From the NCBI GenBank assembly GCA_015178975.1, contig WHVD01000035.1:620001-684000 (forward strand): a stretch of 64,000 nt of DNA, read 5' to 3'. Position numbers and translations under genes: made by a program. Below, in pieces: positions 22,572 through 34,998 of this stretch (position 1 is its first letter; each line of letters begins with the position of its first letter). The stretch is from Hysterangium stoloniferum (lineage: Eukaryota > Basidiomycota > Agaricomycetes > Hysterangiales > Hysterangiaceae). The notes beneath the pieces were generated by a model. That model was not told where the DNA came from and did no database searches. It worked only from the letters and a program-made list of their open reading frames with translations.

Positions 22572-23408
22572 TGTCTTATGACCGGAATTCCCGCTGGACT
22601 CCGGGCACTAACTTACAGTATATGCACCCACGCCCTATATGCACCCATTGTCAGTTTACCAGAATTCCCGCTGGACTCCGTACATCAGACTTGTCTACAT
22701 TCAACTCCGTTACATTGTGTATCAGTCACCAGAATACCCACCGGACTCTGTCCCTGTCTATGTCCAACCTTGTCCCACGCATCAGTCACTGGACCCCACT
22801 CGGAAAACCCATCACCCTCTAACTGAGCCCCGTTCCCATTTTAGTCAAATGACCTGTCACGATTTGGACTCTGCTCCCGCTCCGTTTCCCATTATGGTTT
22901 ATGATTTGTCATGATTCGGACTCCACTCTGTTCCGTCCCATTCCTAACACCAAAATTGGTGTTTACTATTCCCATTTCATGTTTTGCTAGTTTCATTTCA
23001 TCATTACTGGATTTGGTATGTCATTCATTCCATGATCTATATAGTCTGGTAGATGTTGTAACATACAATCCAGTCAGAAAATCGGCTTAGATTCCCCCCA
23101 GTAATCTAATACATTTTCTGCTCTAAACTCCTACTTGAATCACACCACTCACGCTAGTCGGAGCCCACGGGCTCCAGCACATCTATCTCTCTTATCTATC
23201 TTGACTCATGACCTCTCGACCCATGACCTCTCGACCCATGACCTCTGACCTACGACCCCTCGACCCACAAACCCTGCCCAGACTCCCCATCTGCCTGTCT
23301 GAAATTGGACAACACGATCTCACGAGGGTGCAGCCCATAAGCTGAAGCCAAATCCTACTGGATATTCCGCAGGTTTCTCCAGAGACCCGCCATGTACGTA
23401 CCCTAACA
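22572..23408 (+). mobile_element. Solo LTR (family B, about 837 bp)
   Basis: TGTCTTATGACCGG (one extra base against TGTTATGAC) to GTACCCTAACA. TATA near 23036 and U5 motif near 23.33 kb. The flanks GCATT and GTTTG do not match, so either the duplication has decayed or the LTR was recombined. Confidence 0.82.
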
Positions 23409-23726
23409 GTTTGTGACAAGTCGTTGCAATTTGTGACTGTCACTTGTTGTGCTGACAGTCACCTATTGTGACAAATATTCCTGTGCATCGCACTAGGTGG
23501 CTGGTTTGAAGACACTAAGTTAAAAAAGAATAAAAGGTAGAAATTCCGTAGCTTGCTCAATTTATAAGATAGAAATACAAAATAAATTGCATAATTTCAA
23601 TATAAATCAAGGGAATATTGTACAATTTTTATCATTGCAATATAAATACATTTAAGAGCCTTTGTCAAGAATTTTGTTTTGGGGAAATTGTGAAAAATAG
23701 AAAAAACCTTAAAAATACATGACAAG
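23409..23726. other. AT-rich spacer
   Basis: The first 90 bp hold several TTGTGAC/GTCAC inverted motifs, reminiscent of the ends of the insertion at 28862-29283. The rest is AT-rich with no gene. Confidence 0.4.
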
Positions 23727-24043
23727 AACTGTCAGGTTATCCAGGTGGAGCCTGGTGACTGGTGCATGGAATGGGATCAGACATAGACAGGCTTTGACAT
23801 GTGCGGATCCCAGTGGAGTCCAGTGACTAATGCACAAGACACAGGGGGTCAGGCATAGACAGACTATACATGTGCAGGTCCTGGCAGAGTCTGATGACTG
23901 ATGTGTGAGACACAGAGGGTCGGGTGTAGACAGGCTTGAAGTCTGGGTCCCAGTGGGTTTTCCAGTTTAGCTGTAACTTGGTATAGCAAGTTGTGTGCAT
24001 GTAGGATAGGGTCTGGAGCCTGGTGGGTTTTCCAGTCCTAACA
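23727..24043 (-). mobile_element. Partial family-B LTR
   Basis: Matches the right-hand part of the family-B LTRs (from GAACTGTCAGGTTATCCAGG to CAGTCCTAACA). The U5/TATA half is missing. Confidence 0.7.
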
Positions 24044-24208
24044 GGCCACAAAGTCACACAGCCTGATCAAGGCCCACACAGATGCCTGGCAGTCTGTGAA
24101 AATCCATTCCTGGAGACTCCACAGAGTATTCCCTGGAAATCATATCAGGTTCCAAACTATCTTCTGGACTAGTATCAAGATCCAGAATCCACTGGAACCT
24201 GTCCCTCA

Positions 24209-25003
24209 TGTTAAGATGTGTGCAGGGCTTAGTGGAGGTTTCCGGGGAAACCTGTAGGTATTCTGGTAGGACTTGGCTTCAGCTTATAAGCTGCACTCTC
24301 GGAAGATCGTGGCATCCAATTTCAAATGGGTGGACAAGAAACCTGGGGAGTCTAGGTGTAGTTGATAGGTTGAAAGATCAGTCAGGGAGCTTACAGGCTC
24401 TGATGAGGATGAGGGGTCGGGTGGCAATGGGTCAGAGGTCGAGTGATACATACATAGATAGGTCGGAGCCCACGGGCTCTGATGAGGTAAATAGCAGTGT
24501 GTTTCAAGGAGAGGAATAGAGCAGAAATTATACTGAGATTGCTGGGAAGATCTAAGCTGATTTTCTGACTGGATTGTATGTACAACATCTGCCAGACTAT
24601 ATAGACTGTGGAATGTATGTTATACCAAATCCAGTAATAATGAGATCCAAACAAGTAATCATGAAATGAGATAAGTAAACACCAAATTAGGTGTTAGGAA
24701 TGGAATGGAGGTGGAGTCCAAAACATGACAGGTCATTAGACCATAATGGGAATGGTGCTCAGTTAGAGAGCTGTTGGGTTATCCAGGCAGAGCCCAGTGA
24801 CTGGTGCATGGAATGGGGTCAGACATAGACAGGCTTCAACATGCATGGGTCCCAGCAGGGTCTGGTGACTGATGCACGAGACAAAGGGTCAGGCATGGAC
24901 AGGTTTGATGTCCAGGTTCTGGCAGGTATTTTGGTTAACTGATAACTGGTGTGGGTGCATATATGGTAGTAGCCGGAGTCTGGCAGATCTTCCGGTTGTA
25001 ACA
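24209..25003 (-). mobile_element. Solo LTR (family B subfamily, 795 bp)
   Basis: TGTTAAGATGTG to CCGGTTGTAACA with the perfect duplication CCTCA (24204-24208 and 25004-25008). U5 motif near 24.28 kb. Confidence 0.92.
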
Positions 25004-25065
25004 CCTCATCCCTCAAGTACCCTTCACATCCCATTCTGGTATTCTACCCTCAACTAGACACCTCC

Positions 25066-26971
25066 TGTTATGACCCAGAACCTGTCAGACTCTGTCCTTC
25101 CCCAGCTAGTATCTCCAAGTGTCCTTGGTCATTTCCCGACCTGGACTCTGGCTGGACTCCTGGCATTTGTTCTAGATATTTTGGTCCATGGCCTAACCTT
25201 CACCAGACCATCCTTGTCACCTCTCTATTCCAACTTGTCCAGAACCTGTGGCTTTTCAGGAAATATGCACACTTGTCATTATAGTGTTGGGATCCATTTC
25301 TGGATAGTATCAGATGTCCATAGATATTCCAACTGGCTTTCTTTGTTCCACATTTGGTAACTGACTGGTTTACAGATGTTCTTTTGGTTGTTTATTGTTC
25401 TTGCTCTTATTCCCTGATCTGTCCCATCCTTGTACATATCCTCATTTATCTGACCCATTATTATATCCTGAGTTTGGAAACAGTTCCAAATACATCTTAT
25501 TATACATATGTACTTCCAGACTTGTAGTACAATAATTGGAACATCTATATAGTCTTCCATAGTCATGTGCTTACTCTTTAGTTTTAATCTCAACTTAGTT
25601 AACCTTCTCCTTTGTTCTTTCTGTCCACTCAATATCCGCAACTCTCTGGACCTCCCGGGAACTCCGAGTATCTGTAAACACTCCAGATATATCTGCCCTC
25701 TGAAATATGGATACCTGAGTGAGTGCATGAGGGTGCAGCATATAAGCTGAAGCCAAGTCCAATCTGTACTCTCTGGTAATATGTCAGGAACCGGAAAACC
25801 TGCTGGCCTCTGGGCCCCCGGACCCCCGGACCCCATCCTACATGCTCCTGACCCTCTATATTGTATAGTTACAACCGGAGTTCCTGCCAGAGCCCACACG
25901 TCAACTTGTTTATGCCTGACTCTCTGTATGCACCCACCTGTCTGCACCTAACCCTCTGTGTCTCATACACTAGTCCTCGGACTCCACCGGACTCCGGACT
26001 CCACTCTATGTACACCCGACACTCTGTGTCTTTTCTACCAGTCACCGGGATCCGACCGGACTCCTGGAACCCCTCTAACAGAGCATAGAATCCTGCTCCT
26101 GTTATGATCTGTCTCCGCGTCTCACACACCAGTCATCAGAAAACCCACCGGACTCCGCCGGACCTCCTGCACATCAAACCTGTCTATACCCAACACTATC
26201 TTGTGCACCAAGTCACCGGACTCCGACCGGACTTCCGGAACCCCTCTAACTGAGCCCCACTCCAGTTATGGTTAAATGACCTGTCATGATTTGTTCTCCG
26301 CTCCCGTTCCGTTCCGTCCATAATTCCCAGTTTAGTATTTACTTGTTTCATTTTATGTTTAATAGTTCTGCCTCTCATTAATACTGGATTTGGTATTATT
26401 ACATTTCACAGTCTATATAAGTCTGCTATATTCATGTACTTAGAATCCAGTTTCAATCTCGAACTAGTTTTCCCCTGAACAAGTTTGACCCTTGAACAAG
26501 TTTTCCTTTGATCCCAGTCTCTAGTCCTCTTGTCTGTCTGCACGCTCAATTCCCGGAACTCCCACGGGAACGCCGGAATCTATATCTCCTTGCATGCATT
26601 CTGTCAGTTCGAAATATGGATGCCCGGATGAGTGTATGAGGGTGCAGCCTATAAGCTGAAGCCAAGTCCATCTCAGTTGTCATACCCATTCTCTGGTAAC
26701 TATTCTGATATGACACTCCCTTGTACTACTAATATTCCCGGAAACTCCCTGGACCTATTACCCGGGGAGTCCATGGGACTATTACCCAGAAAGTGTGTTC
26801 GGAATATAGTTACTGGAGAAACCTCCACGGGACTATCCGTGGAGCTTTGTTCAGAACTTAACATAATATTCCAATACTCCCTGAACTAATACCCAGGAAC
26901 TCTATGGATATGTACTGAGAAGTGTCTGGAATATCCACCAGGAATTCTGCCCCAAGATCTGGAACTTAACA
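25066..26971 (+). mobile_element. LTR related to family A, interrupted by a family-D LTR
   Basis: TGTTATGACCCAG to GGAACTTAACA. Without the nested LTR it is about 819 bp. It shares with the E1 LTR a block around TTGTTCCACATTTGGTAA and the U5 motif (near 25.74 kb). The outer flanks do not match. Confidence 0.75.
25782..26863 (+). mobile_element. Solo LTR (family D, 1082 bp)
   Basis: TGTCAGGAACCGG to CAGAACTTAACA with the perfect duplication TAATA (25777-25781 and 26864-26868). Second copy of the family at 20876-21934. U5 motif near 26.65 kb. Confidence 0.92.
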
Positions 26972-27144
26972 CAGTCTGACTAAGATCTGCACAGATGCTG
27001 CTAAAATTAGATTCAAGTGCAAAATAAAGACCACCTTTGGTCCTCTGGCTTGGACTGGCCATTCTAAAATTGTTTGTACAATGTTTATTTTCATTTATTT
27101 TTAATCTTTTTTGTGGAATAAAAAAATAATATTGTCATGCTAAT

Positions 27145-27880
27145 TGTTACAACTGTGTTGCAACTGTGTCACAACCTGATGGTCCCCAAGGATATTACCA
27201 TTGACTGACATTTCTAGTTACTGATCAAGTCATTGTATTGGAAACTGTCGGTCACCCGACACTGACATATGCCTTCATGGCAATCAAACCCCATTTATGC
27301 CCCTGTCAAATTATACTTGTACTATCTGGTTATACTTTGATACATCCCCTTTTTTATTATGATGATCCATTCTACTCTATATATACTTGTAACCCTTGGA
27401 CTATTTCCTTTTCTCATAATCCCACTGTCAGTTAATCACAGCCTCTGAACTTATCATAGCCTTCCAGTTCCTAGTCAAGTTTATTTGTCAATAATGTTTC
27501 CGCTCTTCCCTTAGTTAGTATTTTCTAGACATTGATAACTCGTTATAGACCTGCTGTAATTGTAGCTACTAGGCAATCAAGAATATTGACTCAGAACACC
27601 CACATACACCTCTCATAAGCCTCACTCTAAGTATCCCACTCCCGCCTCTGCGTATGCTCGCCCACCATTGGCCTCTGACCCCTTGGCCCAACACTCAGCT
27701 TATCCTTTGGTTCTGAATGGTAACTCACCGTGAGGAATTCAATAGGACTAATCTTCACCTGCCTGAAATTTAAGGACACCCAACGGTAACTTGCAAGGGT
27801 GCAGCACATAAGCTGAAGCCAAGTCCTTCCGATCAGTCCCCGTCGGCCTACTGACATTAGTTAGTTTTCTGTTCTTAACA
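27145..27880 (+). mobile_element. Solo LTR (family E, 736 bp)
   Basis: TGTTACAACTG to TTCTTAACA with the perfect duplication CTAAT (27140-27144 and 27881-27885). It is the reverse orientation of the family-E LTR at 34097-34833. TATA (CTCTATATATAC) near 27370 and U5 motif near 27.81 kb. Confidence 0.92.
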
Positions 27881-28563
27881 CTAATCCCACACAGGTGAAA
27901 TTGGAATCTATGCAAGTGGCAGGTTAATATCAATGTCTTGGTTATTATTGAATAATAGAGAGCCAGTTATTGATGGTTATATGGCTTGAAAGAAGTCTCA
28001 GGTTATGTAGCCTCTGTAGTGTAGTTGTAATTTTAACTTTCTTTATGTATTTTGTATCAGTAATCTCTCTTGGTTGCACTTTAAACTCCATTTTAAACAT
28101 TTATAATATTTAGCATCTATTCTGCTTGGGTGCCTAAAGTACAGTACATGTATTAAGTGGGAATGGGGTCTAGACCCATTCAAATAAGGGTTCCTGAGGC
28201 CCACAGCCTTCATTTCATTGGACAGCATAGCATGATGTACCCTGTCCAAGCCTGGACAGGGTATATCATCCTGATTGCCTGCATCAACTATCCAGTTCCC
28301 TTGTCAGGGCCTGCTTTAAACTCTTAACCAAATCAGGCCTGACCTGAGCACCTGATTGGCCTGTTAAGGCATGATCAGGGTTTTTGGATTTTTCCAACAG
28401 ACAGGAGTGGAACAAGATGAACCAAAATGGTAATACTGTATAGTAAATGAAGTGGTGGGGTGCTGCAGGTGGTGACACTGCAATTGGGAGTACTGATGTT
28501 GGGATGCCAGAGGGTTGCCAGAGTGAGAACAAGTTGCAGGAGCCTGAATGTGAGGTTCCTAAT
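27881..28563. other. Spacer, probably containing the decayed 3' LTR of E5
   Basis: No gene. The right edge abuts the likely polypurine tract of E5 (minus strand), so an old LTR should end near 28563 (CCTAATAG in place of TAACA), but no family match or left end could be fixed. Confidence 0.35.
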
Positions 28564-28574
28564 AGTATCCCCCT
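28564..28574 (-). other. Probable polypurine tract of E5
   Basis: Plus-strand TATCCCCCTAT followed by TATATGAAGACCCTTTGAAA aligns with the E4 sequence right of its tract (TATGCTGAAGTCCCAAAGAG). Confidence 0.45.
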
Positions 28575-28599
28575 ATTATATGAAGACCCTTTGAAACCT

Positions 28600-29498
28600 T
28601 TCTAAAAAATGACATATTGCTCCCTTGTGTACTCACTTGGAAAAATATCTACACTTATCATTTTACTTCTAGGAAAGGCCCAAGCTTGGGGGTTACACAG
28701 TGTTGGGGTCCAGTGCACACCTATGGGGCTAAATAGGGCATCTGTGCAGTGTAACTGGACCAAGAAAGGTTGCAGTTATGAAACCATGATGTTGGAGCCA
28801 GTGGTGAAGATCCTTCAGGATATTGGGGAGATCTGGAAGGGGGTGCTGGAGGCATTGCAGGTGTCACAACTGTCACAAGTCACAATACTGTCACAAATAT
28901 TCAAAGGTAACTTTCGACAACTCTTCGACTCATCACGACAAACCCGAACATTATTCGACAACATCAAATCTCTTTCGACATGTCTCATTTCGACATCATG
29001 TATGATTTCATTATTAGTTCATAACATAGTCATAACGATATGAAGAAAAGCATAAAAGGGCTATGAAAGGAGCAAGGGAAGTCAGTCGAAATATCTGTAA
29101 ATTAGTGATACTAGTAATCTAACTTGTCATAACTTCTTCGACAAATACTTCTGTGAGTTCTCACGACTGGTAATAGCCTCTTACTTCATCGACAGGGCGA
29201 ATATATACTTCATCGAACAAGGCTTTTGAGTTCGATCAGTAGAATATTATTTGACTATATTGAAGAATAATCAATTTGTGACAGCAGGGACTGGCACAGC
29301 ATTTGAGTGCAGAGAGGAGCAGTAGGCTGTGAAGGATAGCAGAGAGACATGGAGGGCCAGAAGGAAGTGATGAAAAATGGGTTTGGAAGTATAGATTGGG
29401 ATGCAATGATAGTAGGGATTGAGAGTAGGAGCAGAAAAGGATCAAAAACAAAGGAGGTAGGAGCAAAGGAGCCAGTAGTAGGAAGGACTCCAGGATAA
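28600..29498 (+). pseudogene. Antisense accessory gene of E5, decayed and interrupted
   Basis: On the strand opposite to the E5 chromodomain. A splice-acceptor-like TTCTAG at about 28670 precedes an open region with Cys-rich sequence (VQCNWTKKGC, about 28750), then helical residues. The reading is cut at 28861 by a 422-bp insertion and continues in phase at 29284 (LEALQ joined to GLAQHLSAERSSRL). It ends with GFGSIDWDAMIVGIES, shared with the relic at 6008-6177, and a stop at 29496-29498. The coiled-coil exon is missing, a stop follows the insertion, and the six-Cys spacing is not intact. It is a distant relative of the accessory genes in E1-E4; homology is suggested by position and style. 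Confidence 0.5.
28862..29283. mobile_element. 422-bp insertion with TG...CA ends and 5-bp duplication
   Basis: It begins TGTCACAACTGTCAC and ends CAATTTGTGACA, flanked by GCAGG on both sides (28857-28861 and 29284-29288). The ends also form a short inverted repeat (TGTCACAA). Removing it restores the reading frame of the surrounding gene. TG/CA ends and a 5-bp duplication favour a small solo LTR; a MITE is possible. Confidence 0.7.
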
Positions 29499-29679
29499 TA
29501 AAAAAATGATTAATGTGGATTTTTTAAAAGATACAAATGTGTGAGTGCAAAGTGTGAAGGGAAATTGGAGGGCTGAAAACACAAAGAGATGGTCAAAGAC
29601 AAAATGAACAAAAACTACAGGTCTTGAGATGTAAAAACAGAAGGCCAAACAGGACACTTAAAAAATGATAACAAAGAGA

Positions 29680-29939
29680 GACATAGGGTGACAGGGAGTG
29701 ATGAAAGTGGTTCCAGGGGAAAGTATTAGAAGGCCAATGAATCTTGCTAAAGGTTAGACAGGGGTCCCAGCTTGCCCAGGTTTGCAATGTGAAAGTCTTA
29801 AATGACTTCAGAAGCATTTCCAAGTTTGCTGGCTAAATCCAAGAGGTCTCCTTGTCAGTATTGTTATAGCCAGACCACTTAATTAAGTAGAGTTTACAAG
29901 CACGTCATCCATGATCAATTTTGGAGTCTAGAATGGCTT
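29680..29939 (-). pseudogene. Chromodomain end of E5 pol
   Basis: Nucleotide alignment to the E4 pol end (56280-56540) covers GAGACATAGGG, the chromodomain and the segment reading ...TTTACAAG. The frame is broken. It identifies E5 as a minus-strand chromovirus. Homology stops at about 29939 where a different gypsy element begins. Confidence 0.6.
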
Positions 29940-29944
29940 CGCGG

Positions 29945-31430
29945 AAGGACCATCGTCGTTCCCATTGACTCTTCGAATATTGCAGTGGGATGGATTTTCT
30001 ATCAATCAGATGAAATGGACCAATGCCGGCCTTCTCAGTATGGCTCTATTGCATGGAACGACGCAAGTCTTGTTATTCACAACCCAATATTGGGCTTTGT
30101 TTGCCCTGCACTAAGAGTTCTCAGAATCTAATTGGTCTTCCTCCTTTCCAACTCCAAGTCGATGCTAAATCCATCAACAGAATGCTTAACGACCCCAACA
30201 TTCAAGCAAGCAATGAATCGCCGAATCGCAACGATTGTGTTATGTACAATTTAACTTATACACGTATCTGGAAAGAATCGCACTGGACGGGATTGTCAAG
30301 GAGGAGAGGTGTAGAAGGAGATATGGAAGATAAGGATGGCGGATGGACAGATGATGGCTACCTCGCGAACGGCGTACACTCCCTCTTTGCTGCATTCCTA
30401 TATAATCACACAGCCGAACATCGCAAAATCGACATTTCCCATACTCAAGATGGCAATTTCATGGACTCACAACTTCCCCTCGTTTTCGACTTCCTCTCTC
30501 TACTACAAAGCAGTTTATTAGAAGAACAATGTGATTTTTTTTGTCAAGGATGGAAAGCTTTGGCGTAGGCACTACTCTCGCTGAGGCCCTCTTTCAGAAA
30601 TCATCACAGACAACGGCACTCCCTTTGTTCTTGCACTTGACTGGCTGACTGTCAAATATCATATCCACCGTATTAATATCTTTGACTGGAACAAACAAGA
30701 TAACGGCATTGTTGAACGCAGCCACCACACCATCCATAAATCAATCGCCAAAGGAGGGCAACATCTCTCGTTGGCTGGAAGTCACCCCACATGTCTTTTA
30801 GGCTAATCATGTCACTCTCAGGAAAGATACAGATTATTCTCTATTCTATGTAGTTGATGGAATCGAGTTCGTCCCCGCTTTTGATGTTGTTGAAGCTACT
30901 CATCTTGTGCCAAAGATCGACAGTTCATTAGCCACTGCTGAACTCATTGCGGCAGCTTGAAAAACGCTCCGCAGACCTCACACACCCATGAAATAAGGTG
31001 TCTTGAAGTCTTGATATGTCAATTTCTGAATTTGAGAGGGATCATAAAAATTTCATTGCAGACTATGATTTAAGAGACGGATCGCTCGTGCTTTTGCGGA
31101 ATTCACGCTTTAAAACAGACTTATTACGCAAAACAAAGCCGCGCTATTTGGACCACTCGTTGTTCGCTACTCGCAATAAAGCCTATATATTAGTTGAACT
31201 CGACAGGGCGGTACCATGACACAAACAACATTGTGCAGCCTTTCGAATGACCCCGTATCACCCACGTACTCGCGCGTTATATAAGGAAAATGATTATATA
31301 TCGTGCGAAATTGATGGCGCAATAGCCTCGGCAGACAAACCATGTTTTTCCACAGTGATATAAGGTTCGAATTAGACGTTACCGACACACCAGTGAAAGG
31401 TGTGGCGATCACGCATAAGCAGGAATGAGC
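29945..31430 (+). pseudogene. Degenerate Ty3/gypsy pol of another clade (RNaseH-IN)
   Basis: Pieces in mixed frames recall a second Ty3/gypsy group common in mushrooms. RNase H: IDSSNIAVGWIFYQSDE (about 29965) and QLQVDAKSINRMLNDPNIQA (about 30150), followed by a GLSRR-type end and DGGW acidic stretch (about 30300). Integrase core: pieces about 30600-30950 (DNGTPFVLALDWL, NGIVERSHHTIH, VEATHLVPKI). C-terminus: 31016-31219 (SLVLLRNSRFKTDLLRKTKP, then RYL). Many stops and shifts; no LTRs were found around it. Confidence 0.8.
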
Positions 31431-31438
31431 CATTACAA

Positions 31439-33233
31439 CTAAATGTTGACAGTAAATCTTAGAGTCGTCGTTGATGGAGCCGCGGACCGCGCCACAATGT
31501 AGAAGAAGACGAACGAGAAGGACGATGATATTGACTGCGCACTGTGGTACACGCGGATTCGGTGTCGGGGGATCCAGCTATTAGCTTTAGAGTAATCTCG
31601 AGTAGTCCCTCGCCAGACACCAGGAGGGACCAATTTGGACTCGTGTGCATCAGAATCAGACTGGTAGGATAGTTTCATGGGCGGATATGAGACGATGGTG
31701 GAAGGTAACGCATTGTAAACATACCGTACGAGGGGCTCAATGAGCGAAGAAACCACATTCAGCTGGTTGATGTGATCGGTGCGAAGCGTGCTGTTATCGA
31801 AGAAGGTTTTTAGCGCCCATATATCATTTAACAGTGAATCTGATGTGTCCCAATCGATGTGAGTGTCAAAAATGCCATATTCATGTTTGTATCGTCCACT
31901 ATAACTTTCAATACATCTTCAGCAATATATCTAAACCATGCATCTTGGTGGATGCAACACACGAGAAGCCGTACAGGATATTCATAGAAGCGTCGTCGCT
32001 GGTGACTTTGCCTGTGATCGTTTTCGTCGGCTGGGTAAAAAGATATGATTGGGCGACGCACAGTTGTAACCATACTTCAAAGTGGCCTCTGATTGCAGTG
32101 AGCTCCTCTACAGACAGTTGACGCACGTCGCAGATCAATTCCACGATACGCGCAAGCTCGGCAACGAGGAAGGAACGTTGACCAAAGCATGCTAAATATC
32201 GGGCGATGTGTACGATAAATGTCGATGCAACCTCATCCAAGTTGGTGTGCAGTGGTGCTTTGATTATAGCATTATAAAGCAATGGCGTAATTGCAGCTGA
32301 CCCATCTCCATCTGACCAATGGATGCTGAAGGTTAAAACCCAAACATCTCACAAGGCGGGCGGTGTGACCCTTGTTATCCTGCCGTATACGAGGTGAATA
32401 CCACCAGAATTCCGCTAAGACCATCGACGCCTGGTCTCGAATTGGAGGCGAGTATATTGGTCTACCCAGATGTGAGTAAGTACTTCGAATGTATTCAATG
32501 ATTGACGCTGATGTATCCCTACCTCATTAAATCAACGCTCTCTTGAATTATTCTTCCTAGTCTTGGCAGTTTGAGATACTTGTGTAGAAACCTGTCAACG
32601 GCCTTGTCATCTCGATGCGATCCACGCGCCATTCGCTGGTATATCGTCAACTTTGCCATCAGCGAAGCTTTCTTTGCGTTGTGAAGAAATTACATCCCAA
32701 CCCTTTCCAAACCGACTCCACAGTAATATCCGGGGCCAATTTCAATACTTGAACATGCGTCATCAGGCAGTGAGACCACTCCCCAGTCTACGTCATGACT
32801 GCTACATGGACTGAGGTTCGATGGGCCGTTGGTGGATCTCCCTCGCGTCTTAATAATAGTGGGTGGGTCATGACAGTTTCTCTCTCCTTGGCACTGAAAA
32901 CATCAGGGTGGTCAACAATGTACATAAAATGTTATTTCATTTGCGCACCCATTCCTCTAACCAAACTTCCACATCTTCGTCAGACAGTGGTACATGCTGG
33001 TCGTCTTCGGCGGATCGGTAACATAAATCGTGGCCGTGTTCGATACAGCTCCATCATTCTCGAAGCTTCACACGGAATCTTTCCCTTATTCTCGCGTCAA
33101 TGATCTCCTCCCATTCTTCTGAGCTCAATACAGCTAAGGGGGCTAGAGGTTGTAGCCACTCAACCCCTTGTAGGAGGGTTTCAGCCGGTACGATATCGTG
33201 GCTGCTGAGAGTCGTCTCGTTGGAAGTTGGCAT
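31439..33233 (-). pseudogene. Unrecognised minus-strand gene or pseudogene, several exons
   Basis: Not a transposon protein I recognise. From a possible ATG at 33233 (MPTSNETTLS) an acidic, helical reading continues (SSEEWEEIIDARIRERF, then after an in-frame TGA at 33056 SDEDVEVWLEEWVRK). Further blocks read MAKLTIYQRMARGSHRDD (about 32670), PIYSPPIRDQASMVLAEFWW (about 32450, after a possible intron 32521-32462) and the long helical block 32282-31920 (SFLVAELARIVELICDVRQL). A possible 76-bp intron ending ACATCAG joins it to 31850-31439 (LLNDIWALKTFFDNSTLRTD). Splice-compatible frames argue for a real gene; the internal stop argues for decay. No domain can be named. Confidence 0.4.
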
Positions 33234-34091
33234 TGGTGGACAGCGGTCGTCTCAGACAAGAAGGGGATGCTGCGCTATTAAGGTACAGTTAGCCGGAAAT
33301 TTCAATTCAGGTATGACATTGTGACAGTGCTTATACAGGATAGCTCCAGGATACTCTCAAGTTACCTTACTGTTTTCTATGTTAATTCCTTACACTTCAT
33401 CAAATTGTCTACCGCAGAAAGCACACATGGCAGCTAGGTAAAGTTTGATGAGTCCTCACCGCAGAATTTCAGCAGCTGAGACGTGACATCTACATGGATA
33501 GCAAATGTGGATATTATCCATGGCGGTACTTATGAGCTGCTGCCTCTGGCACCTTCGACTCCGGCTATATCAGGCATAATCAGGCGCTTCGAGTTCAATT
33601 CCATTAAGAATCCCAACGAGCAACCCATTTCAATAATTCTCTAGTTGGGCCAATCGGCATCTATCCTTGCTTGTGGTGAGTCCGTCGAAGTTCGAATTAA
33701 CAAATTGTACGTGCAACCTATAACCAGATCATAGTCTTATTACAATTGTCTTGCTAAATGAACTATTTGAAATTTTGCCCCAAGACTCACGCTATTTATG
33801 TGTAGATTTAGTTGTTCAACGTGACGATGGCAAAGGTAGATCAAGGATTGTGAACCACCGTAGCTTGACCACTTCCAGGCGGAGCTCTTTGAGTATGTAA
33901 ATATTCACCTATGGTACATCAGGAAAGTCGAAAAGGGGGTATGTACAGTCCTGGAGTGTCTATACTGCTCAGACCTTGTGTACCAGATCATGTAGACCAA
34001 TTATCATTTCTCAGTGTATGATGGTATGCATTGTATGCATGGCACATGTGGTACATGACAATATGTGTGGTGCACATGGTACATGTAGTAT
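33234..34091. other. Spacer without recognised gene
   Basis: Mixed-composition sequence; a stretch near 33510-33660 reads helically on the plus strand but without recognisable motifs. 34010-34096 is rich in alternating purine-pyrimidine and ACATGTGGTACATG-like repeats. Confidence 0.4.
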
Positions 34092-34096
34092 ACATA

Positions 34097-34833
34097 TGTT
34101 AAGAACTGAAAACTGACTAATGTCGGTGGCCGACAGGGACCGATCGGAAGGACTTGGCTTCAGCTTATGTGCTGTGCCCTCGCAAATATTTGTAGGGTGT
34201 CCTTAAATTTCAGACAAGCGAAGACTAATCCTAAAGAGTTCCTTTCGGCGAGATACCGATCGGGACCGAAGGACAAGTCGAGTGTCGGGCCAAGAGGTCA
34301 GGGCCGGGAGTGGGCGAGCGCATGCGAAGGCGGATGAGGGGATTCTTAGTAGGAGACTGTCACAGACGTATGAGGGTATTCTGAGTCGATATTCTGATTG
34401 CCTAGTAACTACAACTACAGCAGGTTCATATACAAGTAACAGGCATCTAGGAAATACTAACAGGGAGAAAGGCAGAAAATGGTATTAACAATAAGCTTGA
34501 CTAGGAACGGGAAGTTTATGATTAGTTCGGAGGCCAATGATAACCGAGAGCGGAATTACAGTAAAAGGAAATAGTTCGAGGACTACAAATATAGATAGAC
34601 ATATGTGAAACATAGGATAGAACAGATCAACATAATAAAAGGGACGTATCAAAAGTTTAACCAGATAATACGAGTATGTTTGACGTGGGCATAAATGGAG
34701 TTTGATCATCGCGAAAACATACGTCAGCTTCAGGGGCCAATGGTTTCCGATGTGGTGACTTGAATAGTAACTTGAATCGTTGATAAGTGGCGATAACCTC
34801 AGGGACCGATAGGGTTGTGACACAGTCGTAACA
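34097..34833 (-). mobile_element. Solo LTR (family E, 737 bp)
   Basis: TGTTAAGAACTG to CAGTCGTAACA with the perfect duplication ACATA (34092-34096 and 34834-34838). Same family as 27145-27880 and 37594-40316. U5 motif (CAGCTTATGTGCTG in this orientation) near 34.16 kb. Confidence 0.93.
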
Positions 34834-34998
34834 ACATACAACAATACATGTGGTATGTGTGATTTATCCTAGTATAGTATTTTAAACCAAATAATAATAA
34901 GAAATCAATCAATTTGAAACCATCAATCAGAGCAGATATATATATGTTAACAAAAGGAACATTATTGTGACTATCAGCAGTAAAACAAAAAAATTGAT

